A DNA stretch of 64,000 bases from Ulota crispa (taxonomy: Eukaryota > Streptophyta > Bryopsida > Orthotrichales > Orthotrichaceae), in assembly GCA_963920765.1 (NCBI GenBank), contig OY987252.1, forward strand, positions 3,209,966 through 3,273,965. The letters run 5' to 3'. A program made the position numbers and the translations under genes. This document shows positions 46,294 to 58,621 of this stretch, piece after piece. Every line of letters starts with the position of its first letter. Position 1 is the stretch's first letter. The notes under the pieces were generated by a model, which was not told the origin of the DNA, did no database searches, and saw nothing but the letters and a program-made list of their open reading frames with translations.

Positions 46294-47296
46294 CTCCTCA
46301 ATGCCTTAGGCACCAAATTGTGGTGTTCAAAAATTTTAGGAAACTTTGAAACCATGTTGATGGCATAGATTTTATTGATTTAATGATTTCTAGAAGAACT
46401 TGCAGCATGACATCAGCTTTAGCATTCATTTTTAAGTTCCTCCATATTTAATTCCAATTGATTTTGATGGAAGATAAACTTTAAGCATATATGTTGTCTC
46501 ATGAATACTGTCATAGGGCCTATGACAAGCTGCCACGTTGAAAGAATGGACATTAAATCCAAATATAGTGAATATTTCCCTTGCAGTAAGAGTTCTTTTA
46601 TTGAAAAATTGTCATCTAACAAAAATTTAAAAGTGCTTTTGGACTAATTTCCCTAGAAATGTCTTTGTTATGAAAATTAGAGTTCATTCACCATTGAATT
46701 TGATTCCTTCATACTTTTTGGTCAATATGTGAAGCTAAAAAAATTCTTTATATTAGGAAACCATGCTTTGACAATTGTGTGGTAGGCTCATTTGTGAAAC
46801 AATAATCATGGATTTGGAAAAGAGGCTATGAGTTTTCAAATAATAGCAATTAATGATAAAGCATCTTAAGCAATTGTTTCTCAATTTTGTATTCAAAAGT
46901 CGCCAATTTGCATTAGAAGTTTTGGGTAGTTCTAAACAAAGAAAAAATAATATGCTTGTCATCATTCAAGCACAAAGATCTTAAAATCCATGTGGCTATT
47001 ATTTTTTCATATTTTAAATTTCTAGTATTTATATTATTATTTAAAATAGTATCAATTAAATTTTCTTTAAAATTAGATTTTGTAATAATAATTTGTTAGT
47101 CCAATTAACCATTTGATTATTTTTGTTTTGAATTTTGTTGGTTTTTTTTTTGGACAATATCATCTAGAAGCCTTGAAGTTCAATATTCTATGGATACAAT
47201 TTTGTTTTGATGTTTAATAATTATCTTACAAGGACAATTCAAAAACTTCAAAATTGCCTATCAAAAACAAGAAAAACACCCTTAGATATTTAAGGG
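46294..47296. mobile_element. TTAA-type repeat family C, copy 2
   Basis: Starts immediately after TTAA (46290-46293) with CTCCTCAATGCCTTAGGCACC. A likely right end is ATATTTAAGGG followed by CTAA at 47297-47300, a one-base variant of TTAA. Its first 580 bases match 33620-34216 in reverse complement. Minus-strand frames here are only shadows of the repeat. Confidence 0.55.
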
Positions 47297-47539
47297 CTAA
47301 GACCAAGTGTGAATGTTTCAATGGGTCCAAAAGATCTCACTTTGGACTTAACATATTCATAATCAAATTCCATAAGTTTAATTAAATGAATATGTTGGAA
47401 ATTGAAGTTGGACTCACATGTAAATGACTTGGATCTAATTTGATGGTTTTTATTATATATTGAGCCAGTTTCTCTTACACGTACTTGGGTGCAAGTGCAA
47501 ATTCTACAAGTCCAATATCATATTCAATAAGAAAAAATG

Positions 47540-47910
47540 GAGGTTAGGGGAATTTAGGGTTTGTAAATACATCTTTTTATTAATCATTGTTCATATGAGT
47601 ACGTGGGCTATATCAAGGAAATTTTAGAATTAAATTACTCTAGACATTGTTTGATAGTGCTAGTATGTGATTTTGTGAAAGCCAATTATGTTGGTGAAAA
47701 TGCTACCATTCAAAGGGACAAATGGAGATTTACACTTGCTAACTATGAAAGAAGACTAGGTTACATTAATTGTGACAATTTCAAAATTCTTAGGCAGTGT
47801 GAGCAAGTCTTTTATTCAAATACAAAAGAAGAACCAAGTTGGATGGTTGTCTTGAAGAAGAAAGTGCATGGCAAGCGTGTATTAGCGCACCTTGAAGACA
47901 ATTAAGATGT
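47540..47910 (+). pseudogene. CACTA transposon protein relic, DUF4216-type (copy 3)
   Basis: Best preserved of the four: YEYVGYIKEILELNYSRH, LVCDFVKANYVGENATI, KWRFTLANYERRLGY, QCEQVFYSNTKEEPSWMVVL and KVHGKRVLAHLEDN, stop at 47903-47905. It corresponds to the C-terminal DUF4216 domain of CACTA TNP2-type proteins. The catalytic domain is absent upstream. Function of DUF4216 is not known to me. Confidence 0.75.
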
Positions 47911-50900
47911 TGAGTTGTTCCAAATGGGAGCCAACAAGCAATTTTTGGGCTTGCGTTTTAGAAAGGAGGTAAAAAGACCAATAGATGTGGTAATGATTGG
48001 TCAAACTGTGAGATTGCAAGTTTGTAACAACAAACCAACTTAGGACGGGTGGTATTCCAAGTGGTCGTAGGAGTTGAGTAGCAAGCAAAGGACAAGGCTT
48101 TGTACAAGAAAATGGCAACACCAATGTTCTTAATAGGTATACAATGTCTAGCCAACGTCATGGAGGGCATGGGTCCATTAGAACATGCACATAAGAACAT
48201 GTACAACAAAGTCAACATGAAGGTAATAAGTGTTGACTACAAGAATTTATAGAAAACATGCATACAATAGTAAGCACAAGAAAAACAAGAGGAAGTCATA
48301 TATGTAGCCCAATTGCTGATTGCAACAAATCTTTGAGTACCAAAATTGGTATATGAAAACTTAATAGCAAAAACAAAAAATTTGTGCATGATATACACAA
48401 TTCAAATGATTGATATACAAAATTCAAATAATTGATATACACAATTCAAATGATTAATCAAACCCCACTGTGGGAAGTTTCTTTGGAAGAGAGTCCTTTA
48501 GAAAAGTAAATTGCAATTTGGAGTTTTCTAGTGTAGCATGTGCTTTAATTTAGAAATATATTTTTGTCAAGGTTGTTGTTAGTTAGTTTTGGTTAAAGCT
48601 AGTTTATGCATATAGATCAATGAAGGCTACAAGGTATTTTGTTAGTTTGAACAACCCTATAATCATTGCTGTTGAGGAGAGCTTAAAGTTAATCTCTTGG
48701 AAACTTTGAAATGATCAATAGTTCTAATGTTAGTCAATGCATGTATGTTGACAAGATAGGCTTTTGCTATGTATATATTGAAAGCCGGCAATTTTTGTGT
48801 AACTGCTACGTCAAGTAAGTTCTAATGAACAAATTACACTTGTGAATTGTTGTGGCAGGTATTCTAAGAGCGACTAAAAAAACACAATGTTGGCTTGTAA
48901 TTGAAGTTGAGTTTGACTTCAATAACTTTTAACATTGAACGGAGATGTGATTCCATGAAGAATAGAAATAACATTTTTTTGGCATTGTGGCCATAATTCA
49001 GACATTTGATAAGGAATTGTGGTTTTTGAATCTATACTACATTATCATGATACAATGCCATGAGAAGGTTGTTTGAAACTATTTAAAGTTTTTCAAATTG
49101 CGCATCAACTAAGATTTCAAGTAATAGTGCATTTTTCATTGGTATCCTTATGTCTCCATTGTGATGTGTTTGTATGTAGACTAATGGCAAAGTTAACAAT
49201 GTTACAGTACATTTGAAAATTCTAGAATAATGTTACTCAATATATGAGGTAATTTTTTGCAAAAGTATGTACAAGTGTATATTGTACGTCCCAACAATTT
49301 ATATGCAAAAATAGAATATAGTTTATGTGCAGAACTAGGTGGATATGGTTATTACTATCTTTGGGTCACATTCTTTGATGGCTATATTATATTATTTTGA
49401 CATAATTGAAAGGAGGTGAGTATGACCAAATCTCAAGGAGTGCACTCCCAATTTTTTTTGGGTACACGTGCAATCAAACAAAGGGTTGTATTAATTGCCT
49501 TGGTCCTAAATTTTTGACATGACTTGGAAATAAGTTAGCACTGTTGTGATGTGTTTGGAGTCTTTATAAATAATGAAGGGTAGGGTTTACTAGTGAGATT
49601 TAGGTTTATTTTATTTCTACAATAACCTTGCAAATATAAAAATTAAAAATCCATGAATTAATAGTATTATTATTTGGGTTAGTATTTAGTCTTCAAGCTT
49701 TGTGGAGTATCCAAAGCAGGATCCCATGAGTGTTTACAACTAGCTATTGCAAAGCTTTAAGGGGGGTTATGATACATGACATGTGTCGTTCAAGTATGGG
49801 ATGACAATTGGTAATATGGACAAAAGATATGCAGATAGGACACATGTTGTTGCAGTGGATGGATGAGAAGCAAAATTTTGCTCACCATTATACTGATGAA
49901 TGCGGCTTAGGGCATTTTAGTTTGATGACGTTGCCTTTTGTGAGAGCAATGTTTGAAGGTTTCATGTGTGTTTTCTTGTGAGATTGCAAGAGAGTATGTC
50001 TTTATGTGCTTTTGCAGTTAACATGCTTTGTGTTTCATTGCACTCTCTTGTTGGACATGTTTTGTGATTACTCAAAATTCTTATTTCAAATGTATGATAC
50101 CCTGGTCTAAAAGTACAATTTCTTCTACGGTACCCCTAGTTACTGCAACATGTTTTAAATTCTAAACAACGTTTTACCATACAAAGAACAGTCACATTTT
50201 GCATGTCTCAACCAACAAAACCAAATATCATTGGTACTCAATTAGATGTATGCACTTTTATTCATGTCTTCATGTATTTATAATAAACATAAGGTACTCT
50301 AAATTATCCCACAATCTTTTTTCAAATAAAACATAGTGTATATTAAATTACCAGACTTTAGAATTTAGGTAAATATAGCTCTATGTAAATGGCAAATTTT
50401 ACCTACATAGTCCCCCTCTAATAGGGCTTTGCATGCACACTACCTATGTAAACCTTGCATAGTGCACCCCTTGAGGACCAAATACTAAACATGTCCATAT
50501 TGTCAGTTTAATAGAAGTTAATGTGAAGGTGCATTGTGTAATTGGCGGAAAGAAGTCCAACTAGACACTTTTGGTATAATGTTAGGTGAAACTAACAAAC
50601 GTTATATTGGGAAACTAGTGAAAATCCAAAATGACAAGAATTATTTGGGGGGTTTACTTCCCATTTTTTTGGCTACATGTACAACCAAAATCTTTGACCC
50701 TTACCTTATATAGTAAAAATTTAATTATATAATTTGAAAAATTATGGTGTATTTTTCTATATTGAAAGTTTACATTGTGAATTATTGAAAATTTTCTACA
50801 ATCTAAATAATAGCTTACAAATTTTGAAAAAAAACAAATACACAGTACAGCTACAATTTTTTTTTACCCCTTATATTATATGGTAAAAATTATTTACAAA

Positions 50901-51305
50901 TACATTTTTAATCTGCCAATAAATGAAGGCTTGCTTATATTTTTTGTATACCAAAGTTGGATGCAATATTCATTCAAATGCAATTTTGATAAATATTTGA
51001 AGTGAAAATTCCACCGTTTTAGTGCAATCTTTAATTTACGTATTTGGACATCTTATTTAATTAAATTGAGTCCAAATTTTATATATATAAAAGACATAAT
51101 GATTTTGTGACAAAATCCAAAAATTTGGAGCTAAATAAAAATTTATTAAAAGGTAAATAAGAGGTGGAAAATTTACTTGGTCACACATAATATCCAAAAA
51201 ATACATTAAGTGACCTCCCCAAGAGGAATTATCAAGAGTTTGTTGTTTCAGATAACTTTTTGTCAACTATTTATCAACTGAACTAAGCTTTTGCTTGTAG
51301 TGAAT
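47911..51305. other. No gene recognised
   Basis: 3.4 kb of AT-rich DNA. The first few hundred bases are probably the tail of the CACTA relic. A triplicated phrase, attgatatacacaattcaaa with variants, lies at 48385-48455. Otherwise nothing I can support. Confidence 0.4.
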
Positions 51306-51621
51306 AGCTTTAAGTTTGTGGAGAGAATTGAAAAGATCCTTGAATTTGATTATCATTGTCTTTACTATGTTTTATTAAGTTGTGCTTAAGTATTGCAAAA
51401 AGACAAAGAATAAATGCAAATGCTGTGGGAGACTTGCACAAGTTCATGTTAGCCAATTTCAATGTTTGTCAACCATTGGGAGCACAATTGTTTATTTTTC
51501 CAACACAACACCAACAAGTTCATTTTTCAAAAATTTTAGACAAGAGAAGAGTTGGAGTAGATTGGAAGCTAGTATGCAAAACAAAAGTAAGAGGGCGTCG
51601 AGGGAAGTCATAGTCAACTAG
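51306..51621 (+). pseudogene. CACTA transposon protein relic, DUF4216-type (copy 4)
   Basis: Plus-strand fragments in two frames: KFVERIEKILEFDYHCLYYV, then AVGDLHKFMLANFNVCQPLG, LFIFPTQHQQVHFSKILDKR, GVDWKLVCKTKVRGRRGKS. The FPTQ.QQVHFSK stretch corresponds to the QQVF(F/Y) part of DUF4216. It is more distant from the other three copies than they are from each other. Confidence 0.65.
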
Positions 51622-51800
51622 GCCAAATCTTAAAGTGCTTGCATCAAGCAAAGATGTTGACTTCTAAGGACTCTAGATATAGTAGCATTTGTATATGCTT
51701 TATTATAAATGCACAAATTTAGCAAAAAAATTTAAGGGCATTCACATTATTGTAGTTTTTCTAGTTTTTAGTAATGTTTAGTGGTGTCATGAACGTAGAA

Positions 51801-51866
51801 TAGAAGCTTGTAAAAGCTTGTAGAATTATCTAGAAGCTTGTAGAAGCTTGTAGAAGCTTGTAGAAG
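51801..51866. repeat. TAGAAGCTTG tandem array
   Basis: Five to six units of tagaagcttg, three of them perfect and adjacent at 51831-51860, with one interruption near 51820. Each unit contains an AAGCTT palindrome. Confidence 0.9.
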
Positions 51867-51879
51867 TTTTAAGAACTCT

Positions 51880-52653
51880 TTGGAGGGTGAATGCATGGTT
51901 GAGTGGCTCAAAATCGTGTCACATTATAAAAAATTGCACACATCCAATTTTCAAATACCTAAAAGGTACATTGGAAATTTTCAAAAAAGAAAAAAAAAGT
52001 CCATTGTAGAGATTTAAACTTCATTATAACTACAATAATGTTGTTTGGTTTTGTTTTTGGCATTTTATGGAAGTGTTAAGGAATTTTGAAAAAATATGAG
52101 TGACATTTTGGCTGGTAGCAAGTTTTTCAATAACTTTTTAAAAATGATACAGTTACTTAAGAGAATACAATGGACTAGGATTCTAGTGGGTATTTGGATA
52201 AAATTTTAAGAAATTTTAATCTTGTTTTATAGATGTGTATTGAATGGTTGCAAAGGACTTTTTAATGCCTTTTTAAATCTTAGATCTTACGATGTCATTT
52301 ACTCCTTTGTATTTTTTTTTTCCTATATTTTTTTTTCAACTTGAGTATTTTCTAAGTTCTAGAAGTGCTTCTAGCCTTACGGACTTTTTGAATAACTTTG
52401 ATTGATTTAAGACTAAGCCATAGAACATAGCCTATAATGGGTAATTTAAAAAAAAAATAGGTTTAGAAACATTGGACTGTTGACTAAGTTTATAAGTCCA
52501 TTATAGATATGAAGAGGCCACTTAGCCGCCAGGACACTTGATGCAATTACAAACTAACACTTGAATCAAGATCCTTAAACCCACTTAAGGGACTTTGAGG
52601 ATAGGGACTTTAGCCAAAATTGAGCCACTCAACCTTGCATTAACCTCCAAATG
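51880..52653. mobile_element. Dispersed element B, copy 2, with about 32-bp inverted ends
   Basis: Left end TTTGGAGGGTGAATGCATGG then TTGAGTGGCTC; right end, read on the opposite strand, TTTGGAGGTTAATGCAAGG then TTGAGTGGCTC. Interior corresponds to copy 1 at 32637-33268 in opposite orientation. No protein encoded. No clear target duplication. Confidence 0.75.
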
Positions 52654-54119
52654 TTTTTAGCATATTAGTCCATTTTTTACAATTGAACCTAAAATCACAA
52701 ACATATATCGTAAGTTATAATAACATACTAAAAGATATTATGAAGAGTTTTGATTTGAACTAAAACAAGTTGACACTCTATAAGATCACTAGAATGTAAG
52801 ATAAGCAACAAGATAAATTAACAAGGAATGAAAATTCAAACACAAAAAAATTTCAAAATTTGATGCCACTTGAAGACATGAACACAAACATTTGTGAGTT
52901 TTTGAAAGTATACAAAATCTCTCAATATAGTCACTACCTCTAGAGGCAAATCAACTCTCCAAATCTATGAATGGAAAAATTTCTATGTCTCAACAATGCA
53001 CGCAATGTGAAATTGTGACACTTCTGCATACCAAACTTTGATTAATATACATTATAATACCAAAATATATCCATTAAAGCTTAAACATCATCCACTTTAG
53101 TGAGGCTAGGATTTTACGTAGGAAAATTTTGTGTAGATAGCATTAGGAGGCTTCTACACAAACAAAATAAAGACATTCTTATAATATAGAATATGTAGAC
53201 AAGTAGAGACCTTGCATAGAACCTTTTCTCACTCTTTTCACAAATATTAAAGCAAGGGATACACTTGTGCAATAAAGCTTGTACAAATGTGCAAAGTACA
53301 TACAATACATTATTATTTTCAATTCAATCTATACAAGTCCAAAGCATAAGCAAACTCCTAATAAAATTAAACACTAAAAACCTATATGTCTAAAGTAACA
53401 ATCATTGTGTTTAGGATACATGTGATCATTGTGCATAACATTGTTGTTGATAAAGAGGACATGAAATAATTGATGAGATTGGCAAATATTTGAAATCTCA
53501 TTCACACTTGTTAAAACGTAGTTGTAACTATAAAAGGTAATTTTACTTGTAAAAAAATGGAAAAATACAATTGCAATTCACAACTGCATTACAATTGTTT
53601 AAGGCATGATTTTCTCATGTACAACTAGAGGCATTGTAGTTGTAATCTAATCATACGCAGTAGCCAAAAAGTGATAGTGAACTAGTTAGTTTGGACCATA
53701 ACTCAAGAACAATTGCAGCTTTTTCATCCAATGCCCCTCCTAAATTTTAGTAAGGACTTGCCTTCTTTGTCCTTCTTTCATTTTTGTTGGAAGAAATCTT
53801 TCTCACTAATCCCAATATATCCATTAATACACCTGACACACAAATGGTTGGCTGCCACTTGTCATATTTTCAGAGCCTTTGGTCAATTATTAGCAAATGC
53901 ATGAAATGAAAATTCATATTCCATAATGCCATGTGTCCTAAGCAACTGTTTTATAATTGTATTTTAGTTGTAAAGTAGATGCTAAGCAATTGCTTATCTT
54001 ATTTTTGTAAAAAAAATTCACCTCTAAATCCAACCACTTGTACATTATTTGATCTTTAGTCATCATGCAGTTGATTTGTAGGCAAGTCCAAGATATGTGT
54101 GACTCTTCACTCTCTTTTG
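52654..54119. other. No gene recognised
   Basis: AT-rich. From about 53510 words of the GTTGTA/TACAAC family start to appear, leading into the array at 54120. Confidence 0.4.
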
Positions 54120-54600
54120 GTACTACAATACAACTGCAATTCACTCTAGGTTGAGAGGAATAGTTGTAAATTAGTTGTATCCAAGTTGACCCTACAACTC
54201 ACATGCAAACCTTGCAGTTGCTAGATGGTTGCATGTCAAAGCTCTATAGGAATACAATCGTAAATCAATCGCATTTCAATTGAAATTTTTTTGCATCTTA
54301 GTTGAAATAGAGTTGCATCTTTGTTGCAATAAAGTATCACCTCACTTGCAATAGAGTTGCCTTTTTGTTGCAATATAATTGAACTTTAGTTGCACTTGAG
54401 TTGAACTACACTTGCAACATAGTTGCAATTGAGTTGTAATACAGATGCACTTTAGTTATCATAGAGTTGCCATGTAGTTGCCATTGAGTTGGCAATACAG
54501 TTGCATTACAGTTGCCAAAGAGTTGCACCTTAGTTGTAATACAATTGCAATCCAATCACAAACAAGACTCGTCATCGTCATGATTCAATTATGATGCAGC
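54120..54600. repeat. GTTGCAATAGA-type diffuse array
   Basis: Some thirty short units around GTTGCA, AGTTGTA and AGAGTTGC at 10-20 base spacing, the same vocabulary as 24028-27400. ACTAGTG follows at about 54607-54613 and could be a CACTA-type terminus, but no partner or target duplication supports it. Confidence 0.6.
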
Positions 54601-54613
54601 TGCCGTTGTAAAC

Positions 54614-56664
54614 TAGTGCACAATGGTGGCAACAAAATTGTGTATTAGTAGAACATTAGGGAATCATGAACATATTACAATAGGAAGTCAGGCGTATAGG
54701 AGTAGGGTAAAAGACCTAATCCAATGCCAGTTGCAATGAAGGTGCACCTTGGACTTCTTTATTGCTACATGGTTATAGCCTAGTAAGGGTATAGTAGATA
54801 ATGTGCCCTCAAGTGTCTATCTACACGTGCTTAACCTCCCACTTGGTGCTCGTTTTCAAGACATCCTTCATGACAACCTGGTCATCCATATAATTAGGGC
54901 GCATGACATAACGTCTAGTGCAAGGGCCTTGGTCACATCTACTTTGCACCAACCTTCTTCATTTGAGCAATAATGTATTACATCACCTACAATGCCGCTA
55001 ATGGTACTCACGGCCACTTCTTGGTCTAAGTTATGGGGATTCATAAGCCAAATCCTCTACCTCATAGAGACTTGAAATGAACAAAACATTAACATCCATG
55101 ACTTTGGCAAAACTAAAATTTCAACAACACAAGGGGAAAATCAAGGTTTACCTTAAATGAAGGTTTAGTACCCTTTTTGAGAGCTAGAGCCAATGCCTTC
55201 TTTTTGTCTTCCTTTACTCCTTCACTTGTACCACAGTGACATGTTAGGACAAGTGATCATTGCATATTCCGTAACCTTTTCAACCAAGATATACAAACCA
55301 CCAATTCATTTATTTCACCTCCACTACATTGGAAGTGGTCATTGGCACAATCCACAAGCTTTTCTTGCATTGTGTTTGCGTTCCTCCATCCCCCACTTAT
55401 GCACACAACTCACGTTGCTCAACCATTGCCTTGGTATTTTTTCAATGAAATTTAGTAAACACAACTACTGAAGCACAAATGTTATTTACCATCTCCTCCA
55501 AGATAAGCCACTAGAAACCAACTCAAAATCCACTCAAAAGACTAACAAGTAACTACTACAAAACCTCAAGGAGATCACTCCTTGTGATTTTATGGTATAC
55601 ACGTGAGTTAAGAGAATATTTGATGTAGGGCTATTTATCTAAAATATGGTAATTAAAGTGATCGTACTTTTATATAAAGAGCTACATAGATCATATTTCT
55701 AGTAACCTATTCTTTTAATAAATTCATTCATTTGGTTTTTAAATTGGGCTATTTTGTGAATAATTTTGTTTATCCAATTTCATCCTATCTCCATTATTCA
55801 TCAAAAAAATAATCTTTCTTTCTATTAAATATACATACATGGTATTTTACATGAAACCAATAAACAACATATGAATTAAAGGGCTATTGTCCAAGTGGAA
55901 ATTTTCATTAACAAGTTTCTTGTATTTCTCATTTCTATGGCATGCATTCAAAAAAATTAAACATGGAGAGGAACAAACAACACTAAATTTTTTTACAACC
56001 CATATTTATCAAGGCTAACTTATTAATAAAAAATCCTACTACCTATTCTTTTTATGTGTCCCAATTTATATATACTAAAATATATAATATTTCATGAATC
56101 CTATAGTAGCTCTACATATTATATAATTTTTTTGCCCTTTGAATTAAATGGACCCTAACTTTTAACTCACGTGGTTCCTAAAACATAGGCTAGTGATCTC
56201 CCCGAGTACAAAACAACTACTACCTACCATGCCTGGATTAGTAAACTACTCAAAATCAACTCAAAAACTCATGATCAACAAACCAAATCATCAAGTAATT
56301 ACTACAGAACAACTGAGGCCTACCATGTTCAATTTGATAAATTATTCAAAAATAACTGAAACAACCACAAATTATCTAATAAATCCCAAGATAACAAAGA
56401 CCAGATTATGCATTTACTTGAGATAAGAGAGCCTTTGAGCTCTCTTCTCTTGTTGAGTCCTTGTCATTGTTCTCATTCACAATGCCCATGTCTTATAAGG
56501 CAAAATTTGCATAAAGTATAGAGGTGTTGACCACGCCAACAAACTTGTTGGGATCTTCTACTACCGCAGTGGCATGGGTTAGTCAACCATAGCAACTTCT
56601 CTACTTGGCAACTTTGCATTTGCCATGCTTATAGGTTTTTACTTTGGTGCTAAGTAACAAGTGA
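54614..56664. other. No gene recognised
   Basis: A minus-strand stretch near 55050-54900 reads VAVSTISGIVGDVIHYCSNE and looks protein-like but belongs to no family I can name. The rest is AT-rich with no motif, up to the copia LTR. Confidence 0.4.
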
Positions 56665-56669
56665 AAGAT

Positions 56670-56954
56670 TGTTGAAAGGTTGGAATGGAGCATTAGGAAT
56701 TTGATCTAGGCCAAAGGGGATATGCTAGGTATGATACTTAGCATTGGAGAGAGAGAGCATGTGCTAGGAGGCACTTCATAGAGAGGATCAGCCCATGAGT
56801 GTGGTTATCTCATATGGTTAGGTGAAAAAATAGTGGTTGGGAGAGTATATAGATAAGAGGGTTTGGGAACCCTCTCATCTCTTCCATTTGTATCTTATAC
56901 ATTTGAGTATACCATGTGTGCCTTTGCTCTTCTATCTTCCCTATGCTTTCAATA
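56670..56954 (+). repeat. 5' LTR of the copia element
   Basis: Starts TGTTGAAAGGTTGG. Ends CTTTCAATA, where the other LTR has CTTTCAACA; the 9-base inverted ends TGTTGAAAG/CTTTCAACA are thus damaged here. Contains gtatcttatacatttgagta shared unchanged with the 3' LTR. Confidence 0.95.
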
Positions 56955-56968
56955 GGTTATGGGCCCAC
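56955..56968 (+). promoter_or_regulatory. Primer-binding site for half initiator tRNA-Met
   Basis: GGTTATGGGCCCAC directly after the 5' LTR is the exact reverse complement of 14 bases of the anticodon arm of plant initiator tRNA-Met (GUGGGCCCAUAACC). It is not the usual 3'-end site TGGTATCAGAGC. Priming from a cleaved half-tRNA is known for Drosophila copia and yeast Ty5; here it is inferred from the sequence. Confidence 0.9.
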
Positions 56969-57803
56969 TTCTAGGAGTGTAATGGTACATTGTGGTGACT
57001 GGAGATTACATTTGAGGTACATCAGCTCTTGGAATTCGACCTTGTGCTCTTGGAGGACTTCTTTAGCTACTCTTCAGTGTTAGGGGTGTTTTTCTAGTGA
57101 CATTGCTTCTCATTTGAGCTACTTCAGTACTTGCCTATCTTGTGAAGCATTTAGAGGACTATTTGTGCTTGTTTCTTGGTTTGGGATGCATTTGTTGTGA
57201 AAGAAGACCTTTGAGGAGCTTCACCTCTCTTTGCATGCCTTTTGGAGTCTTTGGAGATCTTGTTTTGCCTCTTGAAGAGTGGTTGATCTTCATTTAGCTT
57301 AGTGGAACACCAAATTTAAGTTCGTGGAGGTGTGGACCTTGTTGGAGTTTGTTGCAAGATTTGATCTATCATATTGGAGGGGTTGATCCACTTTGGAGCT
57401 TATTTAGAGGTCCATTTTGTGTTGCACAAGCTTTTGGAGGATTGGAGTTGCTAAAGGTGGAGTTGCACCACCAAAGTGCTTGTTTGAAGCACAAAGAGGT
57501 GATTTGTGAGTTTGTACTTGCTTTAGTTAGTTTCTATCCTTGCTTGAGGTTGTTTGCTCAAGTGAATGCATAGTATTTGCTCAAAGCAAGTTAGAATAGC
57601 AAGGAGTGAGTATGAGGGTGAGGTTTGAATCATAACATCACATTTTGGGTAGATCTTGTGCTCCTTTGAGGGTTGGATTGTATACTTCAGCCCTTGTGTG
57701 TGGAGAGTGCTAGGGTTTGCTTGAGAGGTGGTTGAGTTGCATACTTCAACCCCTTGCTATCTTTTTGTGACATTGAGAGCGCCTTGAGTTGTATACTTTA
57801 GCC
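56969..57803 (+). other. Untranslated leader of the copia element
   Basis: About 835 bases between primer site and gag start, GT-rich with repeated phrases such as ttggagg and gtatacttcagcccttg / gcatacttcaacccctt / gtatactttagcc at 57679-57803. No gene recognised; the open frame at 57349-57573 has no motif. Confidence 0.6.
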
Positions 57804-58621
57804 ATGGCCACTTATGAGGGTGACACACTTCGTGTTGTGGACAAGTTCAATGGAGACAACTTCTCCTTGTTCAAATTCAAGATGGAGATGATTCTTGATG
57901 AGAAGGATCTTTGGACTGTTGCTGAGGACAATGAGACGGCTTTTTCAAGTGAGAGTGACCCCAAGGTCATCTCGGCCTTCAAAAAGCGTGAGAAAACAGC
58001 GTTTCGCGTCTTGTGCACTCACATGGTAGATGCACAAATCCAACACATCAATTCTTGCAAGGGTGCTGCGGAAGCTTGGAGGACTTTATGCGGCATGCAT
58101 GAGACAATTGCTTGACTAATGTGTTGTTTTTGAGGCGCAAGTTCTTCATCACGAAGATACAAGAGACGGATGACCTCTTGTAACACATCAACAAGGTAAA
58201 TACTCTAGCAGACCAATTCAAAACCCTTGATGTGCCCGTGATAGAAGGAGACATTGTCATGACCATTTTGGAGAGCTTGCCACCTTCTTATGCAAACTTG
58301 ATTGTCGCCATGGAGACCAAAGTCTACGTAACGTTGCAATTGATGCATAAGGTAACAAGGAAGAAATAGCATTAGATTGTGGCCACGGAGAATGCGGCGT
58401 TGGTTGCTTGCCACAAGAGTGGTGGAGATTCAACCAAAACTCAAGGTGAGCCCCTTCTATGCTTACATTGTGGCAAATCGGGCCACTTTGCTCGTAATTG
58501 CTACAAACGCAAGAGTAGCAAGGGATAGAATGCCAACAAAGCCAAAGTTAATGAAAGTGGTGAGGACTATGCATTCATGGCCTCTCATGATGGTCCATTG
58601 AGCTTGGGGGATGATTAGAAC
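57804..58621 (+). pseudogene. Copia gag
   Basis: ATG at 57804 begins MATYEGDTLRVVDKFNGDNF, then FKFKMEMILDEKDLW and EAWRTLCGMHE, as in copia-type gag (UBN2/retrotran_gag). A frameshift at about 58115 moves into the frame giving NVLFLRRKFF and INKVNTLADQF. The CCHC zinc knuckle is CLHCGKSGHFARNC at about 58461-58502. In-frame stops: TAA 58181, TAG 58367, 58373, 58526, 58616; the last is at the Trp that normally precedes the protease motif. Confidence 0.9.

Noticed and set aside
24028..54613. One 30-kb CACTA element from CACTAG at 24028 to ACTAGTG at 54613
   Set aside because: The flanking triplets do not match, ends agree only in six bases, and the interval contains a host gene.
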